Assembly (NCBI GenBank): GCA_027627225.1
Contig: JAPFQT010000157.1
Location: 62,001-126,000 of the forward strand
Direction of reading: 5' to 3'
DNA length: 64,000 bases
Source: Congeria kusceri
Lineage: Eukaryota; Mollusca; Bivalvia; Myida; Dreissenidae
Positions 55,923-64,000 of the stretch are shown here, in pieces; position 1 is the stretch's first letter; every line of letters starts with the position of its first letter. The translations under genes and the position numbers were made by a program. Under the pieces are notes generated by a model. That model was given only the letters and a program-made list of their open reading frames with translations. It was not told where the DNA came from and did not search any database.

Positions 55923-56990
55923 ACAAGAGTTATCAGCCTTTATCACTACAAAAAAAGAGGCATATTTCTCCTAAAATGCTGGTCACAGATATCGAGGTTG
56001 TGCGTGAAACTATGGTATCCGATATACAAATGTTAAGCAGATACAATAGTTTCACGCTCAACCCTCGATATAAGTCTTGGTCAGTGACCTTATATAATGA
56101 CCTTGAAAACATGTGTGATCTTTAGTTGAATATCTGTAGCAGATATAGAGATAATCCTACTACATTGTAGGTCAGAGCTATGGGACTTGGTCAGTGACCT
56201 TATACACTGACCCTGAAGACATGTGTAAAGCTTCAATTGAAGATCTGTAGTAGTTATAGAGATATAGAATTGTTGCACGCCAACTTTAACCTGAATTCAT
56301 AAGTACAAAAAGGGGCATATTTCTGCTAAATTACTGGGCAGATTTATGGGCCTTAGTCCGTGATCTTACATAATGACCCCAAAGACATATGAAGTCTCAA
56401 TGGTGTAGTGGATATGGTGTCTGCCTTGCGACCGGAGGTCCCGGGATCGATCCCCACTCAGGGAGTGTTCTCAAGATCTTTCCAAAGACACCAAGTACTG
56501 GTTCTGCCCAGGAAACCCACTCAAGAGTGTCTTTATAAGCCAAGGCTTTCAATGCAATCAAGCTAAAATAAATAGGTTTAAACTAAACTAAAGACATGTG
56601 TGAAATTGAATATCTGTAGTAGTGTTAGAGATATGGAGTTGTTGCCACGCAAACTTCAACCTGAATATTTAAATACAAAAAGGAACATAATTCTGCTAAA
56701 TTGCAGGTCATACTTATGGGCCTTGGTCAGTGACCTTACGCAATGACCTCAAAGACATGCGTGAAGTTTCTTTTTAATATCTGAAGTAGTTACAGAGATA
56801 TGTACTTGTTACACGCAATCCTTAACCTGAATTTTCTCTTGCACGCAAACCTTAACCTGACTTTTCTAAGTCATATCTGTAGTAGTTACAGTTACAGAAA
56901 CCTTAACCAGAGCATTATGGCGATGCGGACAAACAGGTGAGTAGTGTAGCTTGAAGTATTCGGTGAATAGTCGAGCTAAAAATGTAAGTA
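55923..56990 (+). repeat. ~150-190-bp tandem element with SINE insertion
   Basis: Begins 'acaagagttatcagcc', with units marked by 'aaaaggggcatatttctgct', 'cttggtcagtgaccttata', 'gacctcaaagacatg' and 'atctgtagtagttatagag'. It ends 'gagcattatggcgatgcgga' and 'agtcgagctaaaaatg'. Head and tail resemble those of the other long-period arrays. Confidence 0.8.
56392..56589 (+). mobile_element. tRNA-derived SINE with target duplication
   Basis: 198 bp with a pol III A box (TGGTGTAGTGG) and B box (GGGATCGATCCC) in the head, a core 'aagtactggttctgccca', and an A/T-rich tail 'aaataaataggtttaaact'. It is bounded by an 11-bp near-perfect duplication, AAAGACATATG left and AAAGACATGTG right, as expected for LINE-mediated insertion. 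The surrounding array supplies the empty-site sequence. Confidence 0.85.
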
Positions 56991-57268
56991 CTCAACAGGT
57001 CACCTGTAATTGTAAACAGAAGGGTGATTTTGGCAGGTAGATAATCAAACATTATCAAATATGTCTGCATAGGTTTTTAAACAGAAATAAATACTGTCTG
57101 CATAAACATTTATCACACTACTTCAAAAGGTTTCTATTGCACACATATTTATTACCGCAATAGTCTACATTTGATGTTACTCTGTATGTATGTCAAGACC
57201 ATATAGAGTTCATATGCTGACAGTAAATGCAGTCAAACATTGAGTTCTATAACACTAAACTAAGTTAC
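56991..57268. other. Nothing recognised
   Basis: AT-rich sequence next to the orphan exon; no repeat or frame supported. Confidence 0.4.
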
Positions 57269-57352
57269 CAGGCCTGTTAAACAGTCGGCCTGTTACTGGG
57301 AAGATCGTGTCCACAGCCTCTTCCTTCATCTCCACAGCCTCGCAATGACATA
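57269..57352 (-). CDS. Candidate internal exon, gene unknown
   Basis: An 84-nt block on the minus strand with an acceptor 'tcttccag' and a donor 'CCTG|gtaac'. One frame is open throughout: 27 codons, 'CHCEAVEMKEEAVDTIFP' then 'VTGRLFNRP', entering in phase with two bases and leaving with one. GC content and codon use stand out from the AT-rich surroundings. It lies 2.9 kb upstream of the TRIM-like start on the same strand, so it could be an upstream exon of that gene, an alternative first-part exon, or a piece of another gene. I do not recognise the protein. Confidence 0.4.
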
Positions 57353-57709
57353 CTGGAAGATATGGTGAACATAGAAATCAATGAGTACATACAAGCATAC
57401 AATTCTTATAAACTATATTTTACTAATTATGCTATGGTGGTAAATTTTTTTTTGCTGTATGGTTTTGCTTTATGTTTGTTTTTGTCTTTTGAAACACCCC
57501 ATGTATATTGACATATATGTTAACGTGAATTCTGAATACAATTAGAATTTTGTTATTTTATGTCTACTACTAATGTTCCTGCGCCTGCAAATGTGTCATC
57601 GATGACCAGTGTTTATATTATTAAATTAGTTTTGTAATTTGGGTTTTGTCAATTGTTTGAAGAAACAAGGCCATCACATTTAGCAATGCTTCGTTATTAA
57701 TTATTCGCA
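57353..57709. other. No gene recognised
   Basis: AT-rich sequence; no supported feature. Confidence 0.4.
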
Positions 57710-57985
57710 ATTCTAACATGATACTCACTACTTTTACTGTAGACACAGAACAAAATTATAGTTGTTAAACTTCCCAATAAACAACGCCAAAAGTAGTCCA
57801 GATTCTGAGCGGAGCATAGTAAAATATAGTTCTCATTACAATTGCAAAAATATTTGTCAAATCATGTTAGAATCAAAATAATTTTTGCGTTTTCGTTGTT
57901 TATCGACCAATAAACAATTCTTTGTTGTTCCAATATGTGGTATTAAACCACTCGGGATAACGACCTTGTGGTTTAATTGGAGATG
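57710..57985 (-). mobile_element. Palindromic MITE family 'P', copy F
   Basis: 'attctaacatgatactcac', 'tactgtagacacagaacaaa', 'gagcggagcatagtaaaat', 'ttgtttatcgaccaataaac'. The second arm is missing after 'accttgtggtttaattgg', so the copy is truncated. Confidence 0.75.
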
Positions 57986-58369
57986 GGCTCTGATTTGTTA
58001 GGGTCTATAAAATTCACAGATTGGAGCAATGTCTGGAATATATCTGTTCTCTGCTTTGTCTGTATGCATACAAATCATTTTGCAAAAGGAGAATTGTCCT
58101 TTTATATTGTACTTTCTGCTAATGTATTCTCTTATTCTGTGAAGTAAGTTGAGGTATCACAAAATAGTTTTAGTCTGACAAAAAATCAACAAAGGGTAGT
58201 ATTCTAAACTTTTGTGCAATTATGAGTTATGGTTCTTGTAAGCTTTACTTACACCTGCTATCATAAATCATTCTGTGCAGAATTAACAAAATGCCTTTTA
58301 TCATTTTTGACTTATGCTTTGCACACTCATAAATAAACGGAAAATAATTCAATTACCTTACAAGTCAGG

Positions 58370-59617
58370 TTCTTGCATGCAACACACCATATGGTGATGG
58401 TGATCATTTCTGCCAATTTAACTGAAAATCCCAGCATGCATGACAATATTATGCTCTTGACAATTATTTGACCTTTGACCTTAATTAGTGACCTTGAAGT
58501 TTAAGCTACAGACCTGGTTCTTAAACGCCACGTGCCGTCTCATAATGATCATCACTTCTGCGAAGTAATTTGAAAATTCTTCCGTGCCCGGCAAAATTAT
58601 ACTTTAGTCAAAGTCAATGACCTTGGACCAAAGGACCTGGTTGTTGCATTGCCACATGCTGTCTCATTATGCTTATCATGTCAAGTCATTTGAAAATTCT
58701 TCCATGCTGAACAAAATTATGCTGCGACAGAGTCCATGGTATTAATTCTATTATTTGACCTTTGACCTTTAAATGTGAACATGACCTCGGGCCTAGTTGT
58801 TGCGCATGACACACCATCTTATAATGGTCATGACTTCTGCTAATTTATTTGAAAATCCTTCAAAGTTATTGCCTGGACAAGAATCTTAACATATGTACAT
58901 TAACTTGATCTTTGAACTTTAAGTGCAACCTTGACCTTGGACCAAGGCATCTGATTCTTGCACGCCACACACCGGCGCATAATACAAAAATCCTTCCTTG
59001 CTGGATAACATTATGCTCCGGCCAGGGTCTATGGCTTAAATTCTTGTATTTGACCCTTGACCTTTAAGTGTGACCTTGACTTTGGACCAAGGGACCTGGT
59101 TTTTTCGCGCGACACACCATCTCACTGCTTAGCACTTCAGCCAAGTTATTTGAAAACCCTTCTCTGCTGGACAAAATTATGCTCTGGACAGTATCTATGG
59201 CTTAAATTCTTATATTTGACCTTTGACCTTTAAGTGAGACTTGACCTTAGACCTAGGGAACTGGTTCTTGTGCACGACAAACCATCGCACCATGCTTAAC
59301 ACTTGGGCTAATTTATTTCAAATTCTTTCCATGCTGGACTATATTATGCTCCAGACAGGGTCTATGGCTTAAATTCTTATATTTGACCTTTGACCTTTAA
59401 GTGTGACCTGGAACTTGGACATAGGGACCTGGTTCTTGCGAGTGACACACCGTCTCATTATGTTTAACATTTCTAAGTTATTTGAAAATCCTCCAATGCT
59501 GGACAAAGTTATTGTTCGGACAAGAATCTGAACATACATACACACGTACATATGTACGTACCCATGGACAGGGTAAACACTATTAGTCTAGCCATCATTG
59601 ATGGTGGGGGCATAAAA
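58370..59617 (+). repeat. ~176-bp tandem element ending in 'gggggcataa'
   Basis: About seven units with 'tatttgacctttgaccttta', 'agtgtgaccttgaccttgga', 'ggacctggttcttgc', 'gcgacacaccatctca' and 'aaaatccttccatgctggac'. Ends in a 'catacacacgtacatatgta' run and 'gatggtgggggcataaaa'. Same overall design as the copy at 15811 but a different unit. Confidence 0.85.
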
Positions 59618-60539
59618 AAGCTGCACATGATTCTAAAACAATTATATTTATCACTTGTCAAACAAGATTTATTTTTTGTGTCAGTAACTCAGCAGCATAT
59701 CTATGAATGTGAAAAGCAGTAAATGTTTTATTGTCAGAAGTTAGTGAAGGAAATTATGTTACATAAATATCCATTTAACCATCTAAAAGGCACGATACAT
59801 TATACCATGTTAATATATTGTTTAATTATCAGAGAGTCTGTATTATCAGAACAGCAATGCTTTCATTCTAGCAAGACATAAGCTTTCTTTTTCAGTAATA
59901 ATACACACATCATCTTGTAAGACTGCACCAATCATAACTGCAATAACAAAGAAATGTCATAGAATAATAGAAACAGATACACTGGTTTAGCTATAATAAC
60001 TTGAAAATGAATTTGCTGGATTATTGGGCCATGCCTGAAGTTGATTGATTCTTAATATTATATACACCATAACAGGGTAAGGTTCTGCCTAAATCATATT
60101 TATGACAGATGATTGTCATGCAATAAAGAAAGACCTGATACAACAGTACATTCTTTAAAGTACTGAGTTTGTCTACACACAAAAAACATCTAAATTATTT
60201 AAGAATTTAACAGTATTTTTTCTGCATATCATCGGTGTATAAACTGTCGGGAAAATTTGGGACCAACTGAAGATGCGTCACTAAAACCATGGGATCTGAT
60301 GAATGTGAAGTTAACGAAGGCTTACATGTGTGATGTTCACGCCTCAAAAGCAAATGAAGTAAACACACTAAATATGTCATCATGTTTTCTTAGATTGGTC
60401 AGGATTAACATAGCAGTATTTTGTGAATTATGATTTTCAACTACTTGTCGGTTTTCGAAACCTTAACCAAAGCAATTTTATGACAAATTGTGTAAGTGTT
60501 GGATTAGGAGTGCTGTTCAGTGTATATACAGTATGACGT
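59618..60539. other. No gene recognised
   Basis: AT-rich sequence without supported exons. Confidence 0.4.
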
Positions 60540-61385
60540 TTCACTACAATAGCTCAATTTTAACTGGTATCATGGTGTGGAAACTATATTTCTTTTTGAT
60601 AACCGTGACCTGGGCTCCACCATCGTCAATTGCAATCCACAGCGAGGTCTCGATATAACATATCTATATCTGAAGTTCCATAACTATATCTCAATGCCTA
60701 TGCAAGTTATTAATCAGAAACTATTAGTTCTATTTGTATTAACAGTGACACTGACCACACCCACAAAATATTAATCCCAAACTAGCTCTGTATATCAGAT
60801 TTCTACATACACTGTGTTTTTTCACTGTCGGGGGAATGGTGGCGGGGCCCATCAAGAGGGGAATTAAACGGTAAAAGGGGAATTTTCGAGAATCTGGTAA
60901 AACATATATTATACTATGTAAGATAAACACGCGTAAATTGTTATCATTACATAAATTGTTATCATACACTTCTTATATTTAAATGCAACCAGCTGGGTTT
61001 CTTGAACAAATTATGATGTTCACAAAAAGTGCACTATCTTTGCCAATTTTTGTCCGAGTTTGCTCAAATTAGTTTCTTATGAAGAATATATTCTGAGGGG
61101 AACTTTTAGGATAAAAAGGGGAAACATATACACTTGTTTAGGAGAGGAATGGTGCTGAATATCGGCCACAAAATGACCCTAAATTAATCACTGATACATG
61201 CATGAAGTTTCATTGCAATAACTCATTTTTGAGTTTTTGAGCACAAACCATTTGTCTATCTTTAGGAACTGTGACCTTGACCCACCCACCATATTTGCAA
61301 TCTCAAGTGAGGCCTTGATATAAGTTATCGTTGTATGAACTTTCATTACAATAGCTCAACTTGTTCTCAAGTTATTGAGCCAAAA
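60540..61385 (+). repeat. 'gaccttgacc' long-period tandem element, copy 3 (degenerate)
   Basis: Diverged units with 'cacagcgaggtctcgatata', 'gaagtttcattgcaataact' and 'tgttctcaagttattgagcc'. Between about 60812 and 61196 the unit pattern is broken by unrelated sequence with several 'aggggaa' motifs, probably a later insertion whose exact ends I cannot fix. Confidence 0.65.
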
Positions 61386-63115
61386 CCAAAAGTAAAAGCC
61401 AGTCCTGCCCACCTGCCCAACAACATACCCCAAACTTATAACCAAATTCTTTCTTTAAACATATATTAATAGTTAAAAAGTAAAGAACATTTTCAGGCAA
61501 AAGTACCACATATCTTTTGAAGACAAATACATGTATGTAAATGTATGATATTTTATTTGTCTCTGAACGGAAAATGTCAGATCCGAGAATAAAACAAAAC
61601 AGCCGATATGGCCATGGGTTCAATAAGTCATAAAGGCATGTAAAAATTAATGATGACCACTGACAGCCGTGTTTTTTTTAAATCAAAATGATTTCAGGGT
61701 TATGCATGGAACAGTTTTGGAAGGAAAGTTTAGATTTCAAAATGATGTTACTATATCACTATAGTGCTTGGTGAAAAGAAACATACAGATTTAAGTCCTT
61801 TATATTTTATGCTGATGTACAGGCAATCATAGATAAGATCATCATCCTGTTTTTTGTTTGTTTAATAAATGAGATAGAGTGAACAAGTTTGAACCCACAT
61901 AAACCACATGTTATCATAATGAAATATTCCTACTTGCTTTCAGCGAGATGAAACCGCATAAAAATGACATATCTGTCTAATTAATTGGTGTTTTTCACCG
62001 ATAAAACTGTGTGTGTGGTCGGTCTTCTTGATAAGCAGATTATCTGGCTTTCATATTGAGTGTTATTGTATCCAAATATGGTATTAACTTGGTTAAAGCT
62101 TCTTATCGCTAAAGCTCACCCTATTTGCAATTTCGAAGCCGCACCTGATTAAACTTTTCCCTTCCAGCAACCAGGTATTTTCTATTTGATAAGTATGGTA
62201 TTGAATAAATATGTACATCCATATGATATCTGCATTTTCAAACACGATTACTCATATTACAAAATATTCCACCTGCATGTTGCGCAACTATGTGTATAAC
62301 AATTTCTGCCACCAGCTTAAAGATTAAACCTATTAATTTTAGCTAGATTTTATCGAAAGCCTAAGGCGAGACTTTGTTGATTTCTAGGTTCTTTGATCCG
62401 CCAACCCGGTTTTTTCCGAAAAGCCAAAAAAACCAACAAATTTGTTGAATGTAACCGATGTCATAAAATGACCTTGTGAAAAGGTTTCAATTTGTTACAT
62501 GGAATGCAAAAAAAAAACTGAAGAAATTCTTAAATTTTATGTAACAAGCATTTTGATTGTATATCGCTATAAGATTCATATGATCTGCTCCTAGAATCAT
62601 TGCATTAAAAACACATTTATAATTTTATATCAATATTATAACTAACAAATTTCATTGGTGTGTATGATATATTCAGTTTGTTTTCACTTTAAAACATGCT
62701 GTTATACATATAATATGGCCACTGTCCAGCTATATGTGACATACTCTATTTAAGTGCGAGTATATTGTAACTGTAGTTTTTATACGATCAACCGTGCCTT
62801 TTAATGTTATTATTATTGGTATTTAAATGCATGGTTATCATGCCATGATTAAGTTAATGTTGGGTAATTAACACTTTTCTAAGTAATAATTCATAAAGAT
62901 TTTTTTATATTTTATGTGAAATTCTAGTCATTAATTAACTCAAGTCTGTGTGTTCATTTTAATTTTTTTTTTGTTCCCTCCTCCAACCGGACTCTTCCAA
63001 AAATGTCAGAGAACCAATACATAAACAACTCTGGCCTAAGGCTTATTGAGACACCATTGAGTCCATTCGTTTCCTGTGTAGATCAGTTTTTTTTTTGTCT
63101 TTTGAGAAAGACCAT
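61386..63115. other. No gene recognised
   Basis: AT-rich sequence. The 83-codon minus-strand frame at 61372-61623 overlaps the array end and has no recognised domain. Confidence 0.4.
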
Positions 63116-63139
63116 TCAAAGGATGGAAATCCTAATCAC

Positions 63140-63238
63140 AAGACGGCCACCATATCCATTACACCCTTGTGACCTCTGCCACTGCCACGGGCCACCATAT
63201 CCATAACACCCTTGTGACCTCTGCCACTGCCGCGGGCT
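63140..63238 (+). repeat. 47-bp tandem duplication
   Basis: Two copies of a block with 'ggccaccatatccatta' or 'ccataa', 'cacccttgtgacctctgcc' and 'actgccacgggc'. Copies differ at a few bases. Confidence 0.85.
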
Positions 63239-63339
63239 TTTGTCAATCATCATCTACCGACTGCAACTTGTCTGAACTATACAACTAAACTAAACACTGA
63301 CGACCAACTTTGGGAATAAATAGTTTTCAAATGGAGAGA

Positions 63340-64000
63340 CCTTGTAACCCAATTGGAATTTGCATCCCCGAAACGTGGCTTATTTTTATCCCAGGGGCAT
63401 AAGTTGAACAACCTTGAACAAACCTCTGGGCCTTGCGGTTTCAGGTAAAGATTTGTTAGGTCATTTTGCTATTTACGTCTATATAAACCATGTGACCATT
63501 CGGGGTGGCCAGACTTGACCCCAGGGGCATAATTTGAACAATCTTTGGAGAGGACCACTATGCAATATTACGTACCAAATATAGGAAAGCTGTGGGCCTT
63601 GCGGTTTCAGGTAAAGATTTTTTAAGTCATTTTGCTATTTAAGTCTTAATAAACCATTTGATTCCCCCCCCCCCGGGCGTGACCAGTTTTGACCCCAGGG
63701 GCATAATTTGAACACTCTTTGTAGAGGACCACTACACAATGTTACATAACAAATATGAAACATCTAGGCCTTGCGGTTTCAGGAGAAGAATGTTAAAGTC
63801 ATTTTGTTATATAAGTTTATGTAAAACATGGGACCCCCGGGGCGTGGTAAGTTTTAACCCCAGGGGCATGATTGCTATTTATTCTATATTAACAACGAGA
63901 CTCCAGGGCCGTGGCCAGTTTTGACCCCAGGGGCATAATTTGAACAATCTTTGTAGAGGACCACTATAGGATGTTACATACCAAAGATGAAACCTCTGGG
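63340..64000 (+). repeat. ~170-bp tandem element running off the window
   Basis: Units with 'gaccccaggggcataatttg', 'tttgtagaggaccactat', 'gggccttgcggtttcaggta' and 'agtcattttgctatttaag' recur at about 173-bp spacing (63518, 63691); the unit after that is shortened. The array is still open at the right edge. Confidence 0.85.

Noticed and set aside
60812..61196. Possible insertion splitting the third 'gaccttgacc' array
   Set aside because: Unit pattern is broken, but I could not define inverted ends or a target duplication.

Overview
The window looks like nuclear DNA of a bivalve mollusc, most probably a heterodont such as a dreissenid mussel. This is inferred from AT-rich, repeat-dense sequence, eukaryotic exon-intron genes, a B-box/NHL gene of the type expanded in bivalves, and repeats I recognise as common in bivalves (the long 'gaccttgacc' and 'gggggcataa' arrays, and the 'ttagcctgtgca' double-hairpin element). 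There is no operon structure, rRNA or CRISPR. Apart from one host gene and two orphan exon candidates, the window is repeats and mobile elements.

Layout. 1-8.5 kb: dispersed repeats and minisatellites of 52 bp and 28 bp. 8.5-10.2 kb: the 3' end of a LINE, cut by a palindromic MITE. 10.6-11.7 kb: a 22-bp minisatellite. 12-23 kb: sparse, with a TIR MITE (14.1-14.7 kb), a tandem-repeat element (15.8-16.7 kb) and a doubled palindromic MITE (17.4-18.0 kb). 23.0-24.5 kb: a 65-bp minisatellite that resumes at 38.05 kb. Between its halves lies a 13.5-kb nested transposon. 38-47 kb: degenerate arrays, SINE pieces, a tRNA-like sequence and a candidate terminal exon. 47.2-54.4 kb, minus strand: a three-exon B-box/coiled-coil/NHL-like gene whose 4.4-kb first intron is packed with repeats. 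55-64 kb: more MITEs, a SINE with target duplication, several long-period arrays and one orphan exon.

The nested transposon is the most interesting part. The outer element (24515-38049, 12-bp TIRs, inserted at AT or AATT in the minisatellite) has the gene set of an ISL2EU-type DNA transposon: a THAP-DDE transposase (four exons, minus strand, apparently intact) and a SWIM-YqaJ exonuclease protein (plus strand). Their exons interlock on opposite strands: each gene has its largest exon inside an intron of the other. The outer element's YqaJ gene is broken after codon 7 by an inner element of 8060 bp, flanked by a 4-bp TTGA duplication. The inner element is built DR-internal-DR-internal-DR. Each 471-bp direct repeat carries both terminal inverted repeats, and each 3.3-kb internal unit encodes a 652-aa Mutator-like (D-D-E, DxxH) transposase and, convergently, a small His-Me finger (I-PpoI-like) homing-endonuclease-like protein. 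The two units are almost identical. I do not know this composite architecture as a described transposon type.
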